Of a DNA stretch of 64,000 nucleotides, positions 1 through 11,129 are shown piece after piece; the stretch's first letter is position 1, and the number at the start of each line of letters is the position of its first letter. A model generated the notes under the pieces. The model was not told where the DNA came from, ran no database searches, and saw only the letters and a list, made by a program, of their open reading frames with translations. Both the position numbers and the translations under genes were made by a program. This DNA comes from Gymnothorax reevesii. Taxonomy: Eukaryota; Chordata; Actinopteri; Anguilliformes; Muraenidae. The stretch covers positions 123,777,447 to 123,841,446 of the forward strand of contig CM056573.1 in assembly GCA_029721435.1 (NCBI GenBank), read 5' to 3'.

Positions 1-1067
1 ATACAACGAGGAAGTTATAATTTATGAGACTGTAAGCATTGCTAGGATTCCTAAATAAATTAGTTTTTTAATTCATCTTTACTGAAGCATAATGTGAAGC
101 ATTTAATATTCAAATTGGGGCATACGGAAGTATCAAAGCACAGTTTTCTCTGCCACAACAGTGATTATGCACGGTCATTCAGTTTTCCTTTTCTCTTGCA
201 AGGGCTTGTGTAAACTTTAATATTTTGTATTCCCTCAGGCAACATGAGACAAGGCTGCAATATTAGAATACAACAATATAAATGCAGCCCCAGCAGCATA
301 GATGTGCCATCTGTTGAGATTCAGCTGCTGTAGCTTCAGGCAGTACCAAGATCAAAATGAAATTCAACCTCACCTTCTCAATCGAAAGTTCTTCAAACTC
401 AGCATCTTGCAAGGCTGGTCTGATTGGTGCCATATGGTCTGGTAGTTAGTTGAGAAAAGCTTGCATCTACAATAAACCCCAATCTCAATTTTTCCTGGTA
501 ACAGGAGGACACCAAAAATACTGGTAACATGGAGCTTAAAAAATGTTAATTCTTCAGGTCAACTAAAGGTCAATGAACTGGTCAATGGACAACGTAAAGG
601 CAACAACTTTGAGTGCATTCTTTTTTTAACCTGATAACAAGACCCGTAATTAGTCATGGTGTTTGTCTTGGAACAATCGTTGGTTGTTCACCAAGTTCCG
701 AGCATAAAAGTTAGTATGAGTAAATCATCTGGCCCTAACTTTCCCATTTCAAAAGGTTCATGGAAGTTTCCTCAAAAGAGAGACTATGGGTTCTATAGCG
801 TATATAGTACTATAACTTCCTGGTTATATTTGCTTCTGGAATCCATCAAAAGGCCGCATGATGAGTCAAGACTGTCTGTTTATTGTCTGCTGTGCAAACG
901 TAGCCAAAACTGGGACAACGCAAGCAGCAGACAAGGCCTGTAGTGTAAAATATGATTCATCTGCAAACCTGATCTGTGTTAATCTGTTTCCAGCCTCGTG
1001 CCGCTCCAGAGAAGAGCATATGGGATCAGGTTGTAGGCCACAAGATAACCTACTGTAGCACCCATAC
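1..1067. other. Intergenic DNA, nothing recognised
   Basis: No coding exon, RNA gene or recognisable repeat was seen on either strand. The open frames here are short and have no protein-like composition or splice context. Confidence 0.5.
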
Positions 1068-1270
1068 CAGGGGTGTCAAACTGGTCTGTAAAAGGGTGAG
1101 GGGCTGCAGGTTTTCATTCCAGCAAAGCAGAAGCACAAATAATACAACTAGTCAATAGTGCAGACTGAGATCAGTTGGTTCAATTAGATGTACCAGATGT
1201 ACTTCTGTTTGCTTGGTTTGAGAACCTGCAGCCCCCTGCCCCTTTATGGACCAGTTTGACATCTCCGATC
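1068..1270. mobile_element. Short palindromic MITE, hAT-like
   Basis: The two ends are inverted copies of each other: the left end has TGTCAAACTGGTC followed by a G-rich tract and GGGGCTGCAGG, and the right end has the reverse complement (CCTGCAGCCCC ... GACCAGTTTGACA). The left end begins CAGGGG, as in many hAT elements. The right terminus is mutated and I found no matching 8-bp target duplication, so this is an old copy. It has no coding capacity. Confidence 0.6.
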
Positions 1271-1796
1271 AATAGTGTTCAATCGGTCAATTTTTCCTTC
1301 CTGTTAACCCCTTGAATTATTTTGGTGTTAAGTGTATTAATTACTCTTGTGCATTTAAAGCAAAATGCATTAGTATAATTAAAATTGGGCTACATGATTA
1401 GCAAGTCCTAGATTACATACAATATGCAAATACCTATTCATTATTCAAAAGAAAATGTTGTGCAGGATAAGATATCCATTTCTGGAAATGTAAGGCAAAA
1501 TTCCACGGCAATTCACACAGTAATTGCAACTAGAGATTAACTGGATATATGACTTATCTCTGTTGAGCTAGGGGTTCAATTTGATAATTTAAAATGGGAT
1601 CTACATTCCCAAAAATATTCACTAAATTATGTATGAAATGCAAATAGTTTCATGTCTGGTACTATCCAATCTCTGAGATAATTGAGCTGATAAACTGGGC
1701 TTGATTTGACAAACAGAGAGCCATCCTGGAACATTCTGGCACAAATATCATCCACCGCTCGGGCAGTTAAGTGCTCTGTGCTTGAAATGCTAAAGG

Positions 1797-1965
1797 CGTG
1801 GCAGCCCAATCCTGTACCTGGAGATCTACTGCCCTGTGGGTGTACCTGACTTCGCTAATTAGGGACTCAACAATGTCCTTAGCGGTTTATTAAGGTGTGT
1901 TTTGCAAAATTTGGAGAGTAACCTACACAAGGGTAGATTTCCAGGCAGCCCTGCCTATGTATCTT
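1797..1965. mobile_element. Palindromic MITE, probably hAT-derived
   Basis: Left end GGCAGCCCAATCCTG plus GGAGATCTACTGCCC is matched in inverted order on the right by GGGTAGATTTCCAGG and GGCAGCCCTGCC. This resembles common fish non-autonomous hAT repeats whose ends read as GGAGATCTACC. A related left half occurs near 34940. The assignment to hAT rests on recollection of that family. Confidence 0.5.
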
Positions 1966-3523
1966 AGAGTTAGGTCTGGAAGGAATCCAGACTAAACAGT
2001 GAAGGCTATCTGCTGCTCTGACTACCAATTAACAACTAAACTTTCCAAATTAAAGACATTTACAGATTGCTGCTTGATGAGACTTCCTGTTAAGATGTTA
2101 CTATGGAGCATGGATGGACTCCCCCTGCTCTGGCAGAATCTTGCCTGAGCCAGAGTTGACTGTGGACGGTCTTCAGTCAGAGCAATGCGTGAATGGCAGG
2201 ACTATTGCTCAGGTGGGGTTGGTCGGTCAGGCAGGACCACCACAATTTCCATTCCAAATGGTATTGCCCAGACACCAAAATCAAGGGATTGGCCACCAGT
2301 AGTAACACATCAGCAAGAGATTAAACTCATTCAGGCATCCATAATTCTCCAGTGATTTCTCCGGTGGCATCCCTTTGAAGAACTTCTGAGGGTTCTGATT
2401 AAACCTGGCTGCAGCCAATCAGACTCTTTTACCTTCATAGTGTATTTCTAATTCGACAGCTTGCTGACTGGCTGGGACTCAATTAAACCTGCAATATCAA
2501 AGATGACATTTCTGAGGTCACATTTCGATTCACATAACTGAACCTACTGGATAAAATATTAAAATGGTTCCCTTAAAACTTCATTTGAGTCATCACCTTT
2601 TTATATACTGATAACTGCACAGCAGTTTAAACCTACAATTGAAATACATACTGCTGATTTCAAAAGCTATATGTATGCTGGTATGCAACAATTTTCACTT
2701 TTTTCTAGCCTTGGATGGCCACCTTTGCCTGAAAACATGAAAACAGTAATATCAACTTAAGTCACATACAGTTCTTGTCCCCAGTCTTTGGGTGTGCTTA
2801 GTAGCGCTCATAATGGTCATTCAGCCCGGCAGCCAAATTCGAGGATTATCTAATTGATTAAAACTGTATTTCTGTTTTCCTGCAATGCAATGACACAGCT
2901 GCGAAACTCAGTCAAGAGCTGAATCAATTCAGATTCTTTCAAGTTGAAGGAGTTGTTCAGCTCGCAAGACATCCTGTGGGCGGAAATAATGGTTTGTCAT
3001 TTGTTGCGTTTCTTCAGTATGCCCTATTAAGTCCGCTTCACTCCATCGAGCCGGATGGCTAATGTCTGTCATACCGTGGTATCTCGCCTGGAAATAATTC
3101 TGCACTAACTATTGGTTCAAGGGTAGAATTATCCACAAGTACCGCCATAGATGTGAGTGGCAAAGCTGTGGTGCAATGAAAGCTTCCATAGATGGAACTG
3201 GAGTGAAAACACAAGTGCCTTACCAATAAACGCGAATGCACTAAATGTTGGATGTGCTTGCTGCCTTGGGCCGTGAAACTAGCAGCTCCTGCAGACAACA
3301 TGCATCCAACCCCCCATCTTAACCTTTTCTGCTGCTGAAAAGTGGGTGTATTCCTGTGGGGGCGGGGGGGGAATCTAAATCTAATTTGGTTAAGTACACA
3401 TTCCTCGGTAAATCCAGGCTATTTCTTGAACTTTTAATTTCACTTGGGGAGCAGAGTGATGGGCAATAAATATTAAAACACATCAGCACGCTCTCTCTGA
3501 TTCCCCGTCCCTCTGCCCGTCCA

Positions 3524-3592
3524 CAACCCCCCCCCCCCTCCCCCATTCCCCCCTCCCTCCCCCATTCCCCCCTCTCTCCTTTCAGCCTCGCT
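3524..3592. repeat. C/T-rich low-complexity tract
   Basis: Nearly pure pyrimidine on the plus strand, with runs of eight or more C separated by CCCATT. Such a tract is expected to be variable in length. Confidence 0.8.
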
Positions 3593-4252
3593 CAGACTCC
3601 ATATCCTTCCGTTTCTCCTAGTTTTCTCACATAGTTGACCCCGGATTCAATTTTGAGTTCCTCGTCATTACATCCACTATCAAAGAATGAAAGTAAACAA
3701 ATATATATTATTTCCTACCCCTTCTCTCTCTACCCTGATCTCTCCATCACAGGCAGGGTCTGTAAGGGTCATCTGGCCATTTCCGTTGATGGCTCTGCAG
3801 TATCTTTCATCAAGCAAACAATCTCCAGTCAAAAATAATCTAATGATGGACTCCCTTGCCCTCTGCCAATAAAGACATAACTGAATATTGATGGCATCCA
3901 CTGGGTGTCCATTAACACAGGGGGTCAGAGGGGCTGAGCTTTCATCGATGAGATTGCTGCTAACAACTGCTGGAGATAATGCTCTTTCATACAGAGTCAT
4001 CAATAAAACAGTGGCCATCTTGGCAGGGAGATATAAGGAACATGCACACCATGCTTCCAAGACCTGAAATAGTTGCTGATGCAAAAGAAATCATAAAGAC
4101 CAGCAATGACAGACCTGGAGATTTTGACAATGCCTCCACCTACAGTTGTGTTAAAAAAAATAGCAGTGCAACATCAATAACCTGATTTCTGTATGGCAAA
4201 TAATTTACTTGTACAGTGCTATCAAAAATATTTGCCCCCTTCCTGTTTTTTT

Positions 4253-6937
4253 AGCTGCGACCAAGCAGCTCTATGAACACTTCTGTCTGTCCGTCTGTCT
4301 GTCTGTCTGTCCGTCCGTCTGTGACACCTTTTTCACCATGTTCCGGTCGTCGTATCATCATGAAATTTTCAGGAGTTATTGACTTTCACCAAAGTGATGT
4401 CCATGCACAAGGTCGAGGTCAAAGGTCAAGTTCACAGAGGTCACGACCTTGTTTGCAGGTTTTCGCGTTGTAACTCCAGTTAGAATTCATGGATCGCTAT
4501 ATAATTTTGGAAATAGCTTCTAGGCATAGAGGAGGTGTTCCCAATCGTTTTTCAAGGTCATCCGTCAAATCCCAAGGTCACACAGGTAAAAAAAAGTGTC
4601 AATTTTGCCCGATTTGACGGTTTTCGCACCGTAACACAAGTTTAATTCAATGAATGGCTATGAAATCTTAGAACAAGCTTCTTGGTATAGAGGAGGGGTT
4701 CCGTATGGATTTTCGAGGTCATCTGTCGAATCCCAAGGTCACACCGGTCAAAAAAGTGTCAATTTTGCCCCGATTTCACAGTTTTCGCACCCTAACTCGA
4801 GTTTAACCCCTTTCTGCAGATGTAGATGCCCGCGTCTATAGACCTGCACATTGGAATTACGCTGTTACTGTACTCGATCACTAGATGGCACCCCCGGATC
4901 AGTTATTGAATGTTCACAAGCAAGCAGACCTCGAACGCGGTTCTGAATACGGTGAAGTTCACTCCACTCCCTGTTTTTTGAGAGCTGCATGAATTGAACT
5001 CCTCAGCTAAGCCTGATGTGCAAACTGGTCAGTATCCTTGCCCATAGTGTCGATTCAGCATTTTAAAAAAACGATATCTTGACACAGAAAAAATCGTTAT
5101 CCTTTGTAGCAACCAGTTTAGCCACAGTGAGCTAACAGTATTCCAATTAGTAGTTCAGAAAAATCAGTTTTCTGAGGCAAAAAAATCGACATGGTATTGA
5201 TTCTCTCACATTCTATTGCCTATTACAGTTGTCCCATACAAAAAAAATTGTAGTTCCCTACCGTGGATTTACGCGTAGATTCCTTCATTGACAAATCCAG
5301 CGCTTCCTTATATCCACCCGAGTACTGGCGTTGATAGCCAATCACTCAACCATACACTCAAGCTCTTCTGCGTAATTGTTGAGTTACACTTCCTGCCCTT
5401 GTGAAGTTCCCCTGGTAACAATGTTTTGATTGGCTCGTTTCTTATCCAATTCCCGAGTGTTTAAACATTTTAGTGTAAAGTGAAACACATTGATTGGACA
5501 AACACAGAGCATACAAACCAATGCGTATCAGCAGGCTCGGTTGTATCCTGTCTACGTTATGCACATTACGCGGCTAAAATAGACGGGATTTATAGAAAAT
5601 CGGTTCGCAAAACTGGCCTTGAAGTGTTCAGTTACATAACAGGATTTAAATGAGAACGATATGCTCTATTGGAATTATTTCGAATGAAACAGGACCGGAG
5701 GGTTCTTGCGACTGGATACATCGGTCTCTATTTTATACAGTCAATGTCTCTGGAGGAGGGATTCACGAAAAAGGTCAGGCTGCTATTTTTGTTTGTTTTT
5801 TTTTTTCTGTTTCGGAATGTATATGTACTCAACAAAGTCGAATGTCGAGATTTTTTTCCTGTTTAAAACGCGAACTGCCCGTGCATTTTGGTGTGGACCC
5901 CCGGTACGTTCATTGCACGTTTCTTTTGAATCGGGAGACGCAATGGATTTGATATTCCCTGAAAGTGGAGTGTCTGTTCAGTTAAAATAAGGTATATTTC
6001 AGAATTCAGATATTACTGTGTTAGTGAGGTGTACTTGCTCCTTATAAGTGTTGAAATGGGTTCGTGAGCTTTGAAGAGGGGACTGGTAGCTTTCATTACA
6101 GGGTGAATGTTCTGACCGTTTAATTAGCAGTTTATTTAATGCGTGTTTGTGCTGGCTTTGAAGAAAAATGGCCAAAACTCTAAACTTTATTATGGAGAAA
6201 AGGCATGTTTCATATTTGGAGAGGTTGCTTGTGACCACTGATATTCAACTACACTGATATTGATAAATTCATACTAAACTCAACCAGAAAATCATTCGTT
6301 CATATTAAATTTCATGCCTTAAAGCTTTAATTGTGTTAAATACATGATTTTTTTAATGATTTGACAGCAAATCATTTTGAGACTTTGGGGAGACACTTGG
6401 GTAGCTGTATAATTTGGCTAATAGCATGTAGGTAATCTAGAATGTAATGTTGAAGATGAATTCTACTTGTGCTCAAGGAGTTTATGATACCAGAAATGTA
6501 TAGTTTTCAGCCCCAGCAGTTTTTCAATCGTCAGAATTATTTTTTTTGCAATTTCAATGGTGAATTCTCATGAAGATTTTTTATGTTTGCTGCTCATTTT
6601 CTCTACCAAAATCATGAAAATAAACTGAAATACAATGTAATTCTAAATGCTGTAAGTGTCTTTCCTGAATTGAGCCACATTTTTCCTCTTTGTGAAGCTT
6701 AAATCTTGAATTATACAGCATTAAAGTGGGTAACCCATAAATAGCCAAATTTGGCTTCTGCACAAAGGGGTTAACTTGATGGATGGCTATTAAATCTTAC
6801 AACAAGCTTCTTGGTACAGAGGAAGGGTTCCCTATTGATCTTCAAGGTCATTTGCCAATTTCGAGGTCACACTTGTACAAGAAACCACCAGTCATGGACA
6901 CTAGGCCGCGTGACGGATGCTAGGCCAGGTCGCAGCT
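4253..6937. mobile_element. Short-TIR repeat-bearing element C, inserted in B
   Basis: Ends AGCTGCGACC (4253) and GGTCGCAGCT (to 6937) are perfect 10-bp inverted repeats. It lies in the T-run that follows the left end of B; the T-run resumes near 6960, so the right edge may lie slightly beyond 6937. The body holds about two and a half copies of a roughly 160-180 bp tandem unit (near 4440-4800 and 6775-6870), a CTGTCCGTC-type tract at 4284-4320 and a perfect AGGTCAAAGGTCA at 4416-4428. It is interrupted by a piggyBac-like element. No coding sequence. The class is unknown; the layout recalls non-autonomous Helentron-type repeats, which is inference. Confidence 0.6.
4807..6770. mobile_element. 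piggyBac-like element D, inserted in C
   Basis: TTAA flanks both ends (4803-4806 and 6771-6774), the target duplication of piggyBac elements. The termini are inverted repeats, CCCCTTTCTGCAGA on the left and TCTGCACAAAGGGG on the right, with one internal mismatch. The flanking sequence of C continues across the insertion. The 1964-bp interior shows no recognisable transposase, so this is probably a non-autonomous or badly decayed copy. A second, left-truncated copy with the same right end is at 50764-51269. Confidence 0.8.
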
Positions 6938-7164
6938 ATTAGATCCCTCTGATCTACTTGTTTTTTTTTTTTTTTGCATATTTGTCACACTTAAAAGTTT
7001 CAGATCATCAAACAAATTTTAATAATAGACAAAGATAAACCCAGTAAATACAAAATGCAGTTTTTAAATGATGATTTCATTCATTGAGGGGAAAAAAGCT
7101 ATCCAAACCTACCTGGCCCTATGAGAAAAAGTAATTGCCTCCTAAACCTAATAATTGGTTGTGC

Positions 7165-7246
7165 CACCCTTTGCAACCCTTTCCAGACTGATAGATGTCA
7201 ATGACTTTGTTTTTCATCTGGTCTTGAATTTAATTAGTGCGTGGCA
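7165..7246 (-). pseudogene. Tc1-like transposase N-terminal remnant (element B)
   Basis: Read on the minus strand from the ATG at 7246, about 26 residues resemble the start of a Tc1/mariner transposase: MPRT, an early stop, then a stretch ending in IYQSGKG, the beginning of the helix-turn-helix DNA-binding domain. The catalytic part is absent. It cannot encode a functional enzyme. Confidence 0.6.
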
Positions 7247-7879
7247 TAATGTGTTGCTTTTTGAGATCTTTTAGCCTACTTCACTTTGTCAGGCAGGTTC
7301 TATTTAAATGATTTCTGGATTCAGCACATCTAGCAATAATCAGGCCTGTGTGTGGCTAGTGAAGTTAAACTCAAAAAAATGTAGTTAATTCATGAATTAA
7401 CTGTGATTAACAAGTGGGTGGGGACAATTACTTTTTCACATAGGGCCAAGTAGGTTTAGATAGCATTTTCCCTTAATGAAAGAAATCATCATTTAAAAAC
7501 TGCATTTTGTATTGACTTAAATTTGCATTGACTGTGTATTCACTGCAACAAATATGCAAATTAAATCAGGAAGGGGGAAAGTACCTTTTCACGGCACTGT
7601 AGATGTAGTAGTAATTTGTAATTGAAAAACAAAAGACCCAACATTAATGACATGCACACTGCTTGTTCTGAGACATTGACTCTTTAATTTAAAGGAGCAT
7701 GTTCAAAATAATGACAATGCGGAGTTTAATTAGAGAATTCATTCACTCTGTGAGGAAACGGGTGTCATTAATTGTCCTTTATTAAGGAAGAAGGGGAGCA
7801 AATTTAACAGTTTCACACATTGTTATAAAATATATTTCCTTCTGAATTGCAAAGTAAAACTGGCCGTTCCAAACATTGT

Positions 7880-8815
7880 GTGGAGGAACAACGTAGTTTG
7901 ATTAAAAAGTTGATTGGAGAGAGGAAAATGTATAAAGGAGTGCAGTAAATTATAGGACGCTCTGATAAAATGATCTGAAATAACTTAAAATGGCAACAAA
8001 AAACTAGCAGGCATGAGCAACTACTGGTAAAACGGATCAAACAATAGTCACAATGGCACAGATTCAGCCAATCATCACCTCCAGAAAAATCAATGATGAT
8101 ATAAAATTACCTGTAAGTGCTGTTATATTCAGAAGACGTTGGATCAAAGCTAGGCTATCAGCAAGAAGCCCCCGTAAATCACCATTGTTGAAAAAAACGC
8201 CATGTGCAGAATCTACTGGCCCAAAGAGATATGGCGTAACATTCACTGATGAGAGTAAATTTGTTCTTTTCGGGTCTAGTAGTCATCGACAATATGTCAA
8301 AGGATTCCCAGGAACTGAATTCAAGCCATAGAGCAATGTGAAGACAGTGAAGATCAGTAGTGCAAAAATCAAGGTATGGGGATGTTTTTCATACTATGAT
8401 GTTGGGCCTATTATTGTATACCAAGGATTACGGATCAGTTTGAATACATCAAAATACTTAAAGAGATTATGTTGCCATATGCTAAAGATGAAATGTCCAA
8501 GAATGGGAGTTTTAAAATGACAATGATCCCAAACACTCAAGTAAGCGAGCAACATCTTGGTTCCAGACAAACAGGGCTGGGGTAATGGACTGACCAGCTC
8601 AATCCCCTCTCCTCAACCCCATCGAAAACTTAAGGGATGACATTAAAAATGCATTTTCTGAAGCAAAACCCAAAAAAATCACAAACTGTGGAATGTAGTA
8701 TGTTCATCCTGGGCTGAAATATCTGTTTCTAGGTGCCAGAAGTTGGTTGACTCGATGCAACGTGGATGCGCAGCAGTTATCAAAAACAATGGTTATGCAA
8801 CTCAATATTAGTTCA
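7880..8815 (+). pseudogene. Decayed Tc1-like transposase (element A)
   Basis: Pieces of a Tc1/mariner transposase are readable in several frames. The helix-turn-helix region lies near 7890-8010 and has stop codons. A longer frame at 8053-8331 contains the first catalytic motif, VTFTDESKFVLF. A following piece at 8338-8520 includes the KVWGCFSYYDVGPIIVYQG-like strand, and the C-terminal end lies near 8730-8815. Frameshifts and stops separate these parts, so no active enzyme is made. The order and orientation agree with the plus strand of element A. Confidence 0.72.
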
Positions 8816-9142
8816 GTAATTTAAAGTGAAGTAAAATCTTGAGTAAAATTTGATTTTTGAGTTTGAAGAGAAAATAATTGATAATTGATTGTAAGTTTTT
8901 TAAACAGATTAATATTCTTTGTGTCCCGTAAAAGAAGAACACAAACTTGATCAAATTTGTAAATGCTTTGATTTGGAATTGAATGTGTGATGTTTCCACT
9001 ACATTTGAAACATGAAACTGAAGGCCATTAAAAACAATTTGCACTTTATTCACATTTTTTAACACACTGCTATTTTTTTTTTTTTACACAACTTTACGCT
9101 CTTAAGACTGAATGCTCAATAAGACATAACAAGTTGCTGAAT

Positions 9143-9859
9143 ACCCCTCGACCCGAACACAAATTCCTGCACATCTATGGGTCATAGTGAGTTGCCATAC
9201 CAAATTTGGTAAAGCTGCGACGATTAGTTGCCAAGTACTGACCCGGGCAAGATTTCCAGGGTCAAGGTCACAGCGTCAATGGTCAAATCCAGCAAAAAGG
9301 GTAACATTGCACATCTATGTGTCACAAAGAGTTACCATACCAAATTTGGTGAAGCAGCGCTAAGGTCAAAGGTGATATCAAGCAAAAAACATGAAATTGC
9401 TCATATATGCGTGTGACAGAGAGTTACCATACCAAATTTGGTGAAGCTGCGATAATTAGTTGCCGAGTACTGACCCGGACAAGATTTCCAAGGTCATGGT
9501 CACAGAGCTAAGGTCAAAGGTCAAATCCAGCAAAAAACCTGACTTTGCACATCTATGGGTCATAGTGAGTTACCATACCAAATTTGGTGAAGCTGCGAGA
9601 GTTAGTTGCCGAGTACTGACCCAGGCAAGATTTCCATATTCAAGGTCACAGCGCTAAGGTCAAAGATCAATCCCAGCAAAAAACCTGACGTTGCACATCT
9701 AAGGGTCATAGTGAGTTACCATACCAAATTTGGTGAAGCTGCGAGAATTAGTTGCAGTGTTCTGACCCGGACAATATTTCCAGAGTCAAGGTCACAGAGG
9801 TAAGATCAAAGGTCAAATCCAGCAAAAAACCTGACGATACACATCTAAGGGTCATAGTG
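9143..9859 (+). repeat. Left part of repeat-array element F (about 146-bp units)
   Basis: Begins near ACCCCTCGACCCG and holds about five tandem units of 140-148 bp, starting at roughly 9171, 9311, 9401 (after a shortened unit), 9549, 9695 and 9841. Each unit contains CCATACCAAATTTGGTGAAG and a cluster of AGGTCA-like hexamers. A perfect direct repeat AGGTCAAAGGTCA lies at 9511-9523, with one-mismatch versions at 9363, 9656 and 9803. The array is cut at 9859 by the BEL/Pao element and resumes at 17975. Confidence 0.85.
9855..9859 (+). other. Target-site duplication of BEL element, left copy
   Basis: TAGTG directly before the left LTR, repeated at 17975-17979 directly after the right LTR. Five base pairs is the usual duplication length for BEL/Pao. 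Joining the flanks restores the repeat unit of element F (GGTCATAGTGAGTTAC). Confidence 0.9.
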
Positions 9860-10580
9860 TGTAAAGGACAACACTAGTCCTTGTATGTGTTTATTTTGTT
9901 TGAGTAAAGTATATTAATGTGTCTCATTTACATTCTACATTCTTATTTACAAACATTAATTATTTGATTAAATTTGTTCTATTTTATATGTGCTTTAAAA
10001 TAGTTGGTGTATGAAGATGTGAGTGATATTGTATGTGTGTGAATCTTGTATGGACTTGGGGTGATGAATTTTGTCCTTTGTGTGACACCGTAGCTCCACA
10101 AGAGGGAGACCTGTAAAGGTAGCCAAACAGGTGTGTGTGATTAGGAAGCTGCTTTGTTTGAGCTCAAGCTACAAAAGTTTAATCTCCAGGCTCCAGCTTA
10201 TTTTATGCTATATTTGCACACAAAAGGAGACTTTGACGCCTGTTTTAACAACAGAAGAGAAGATTATTAAACATTTTGCATCCTTGGTGAGCGCAGTGAG
10301 GTATGTTTGTTTATCTTGCTTTGTTTGAAACATTTTATCTGTACTTGTGACTTTGTATTAATGTGAAACACAGAGTAATGAGTGTTTGATATTTTAATGT
10401 TGTATTAATGCAAAAATATGAAGATTGTACTGTGGGAACTGTATGGTGATTTGTTTGTTTTATGTTTGTACACCCAACAGTTTTCACGGTGCTAAGGTGA
10501 AGATGATTCTGCTGCTACTAAAATAAAAGACACCTTGTGCATCTGTCGAGACTCTCTTTGGGGATCCAAGGGTTGCAACA
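9860..10580 (+). repeat. 5' LTR of BEL/Pao element
   Basis: 721 bp, starts TGTAAAGG and ends GTTGCAACA (TG...CA termini). It has the same length as the 3' LTR and differs at six positions that I could count, the first at 10181 (A, versus G at 17575) and the rest within the last 150 bp. AATAAA near 10523 is a likely polyadenylation signal. The 65-residue open frame inside it is a chance frame, present in both LTRs. Confidence 0.95.
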
Positions 10581-11129
10581 GTGAAAACTCAACGCTACAT
10601 CTGGGTCGTTACTGCCGGTTTCGTTTCGGAAGACAAAGCCTGCTGTGTGTTACCATCTTAAACAGAGACTGCAGATGCGGTGAGAGAACTCTTTTGAAAG
10701 GACAATTTCAGACTAACTGAACTTTCTCGGCGCAGTCCTGCACCTGATCCAAGCAATGGGTTCAGTGACTTTGGTTGTGAATGAAGATTTGACTTAAATG
10801 CTTGAGAAGACATGGTTATCTAACATGCTTGAAATGCTTAAAGTAAAGTGAATGTTTAATGGCTTTATTTCAAATGCAAATTCTTAATGTTTGAAATTAA
10901 ATGGTTAAGAGAAGCCTTTTTTTTTTTACATTTTGAATTTAAAGCAAGCAGCTCAGGCCCATGTTATTGAATGCAGTTTAACCAGTAGCCTAATGATTTG
11001 TGATGGGGCCCATTTTCTCCTCTCTCTTTCTCTAATGCTCAGTGAGGTGCAATACAATACTCAGTAAGACATAACATTTCAGTTTATCACTTAAAGGTAA
11101 CTGTAATCACATAAAGTCATAAGTTAAAA
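10581..11129 (+). other. Leader between 5' LTR and gag-pol
   Basis: 549 bp of untranslated leader. TGGGTCGTTACTGCCGG starting at 10602 could be a primer-binding site since it begins with TGG, but it lies 21 bp from the LTR and its tRNA partner is unknown. No other feature was seen. Confidence 0.5.

Larger units (their letters stand above)
1271..4140. other. Intergenic DNA with one MITE and a C-rich tract
   Basis: Apart from a palindromic MITE near 1797-1965 and a pyrimidine-rich tract near 3524-3592, nothing is recognised here. No exon with supported splice sites was found. Confidence 0.45.
4214..7599 (-). mobile_element. Tc1-like element B inserted in A
   Basis: The left terminus CAGTGCTATCAAAAATATTT then GCCCCCTTCCTG is mirrored on the right by CAGGAAGGGGG ... 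CGGCACTG, with TA on both sides (4212-4213, 7600-7601). Subterminal inverted copies are also visible: a segment reading AAAATGCAGTTTTTAAATGA near 7050 is mirrored near 7490. A remnant of the transposase N-terminus lies on the minus strand near 7165-7246, and the rest of the coding region is deleted. B itself is interrupted after its left end by element C. Confidence 0.78.
4143..9094 (+). mobile_element. Outer Tc1-like element A, split by nested insertions
   Basis: The left end CAGTTGTGTTAAAAAAAATA (then GCAGTG) is matched in inverted order at the right end (CACTGCTA, T-run, ACACAACTT). TA dinucleotides flank both ends (4141-4142 and 9095-9096), as expected for Tc1/mariner target duplication. 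Its decayed transposase lies at 7880-8815. The left terminal region (4143-4213) and the rest (7600 onward) are separated by a second Tc1-like element that carries two further insertions. Without them A would be about 1.6 kb, a normal size for Tc1. Confidence 0.75.

Noticed and set aside
9143..9859. CRISPR-like array
   Set aside because: Units of about 146 bp repeat along their whole length, with no distinct spacers, in a vertebrate genome.
10131..10328. 65-codon open frame, repeated exactly at 17525-17722
   Set aside because: Both lie in the BEL LTRs at the same offset; a chance frame, not a gene.
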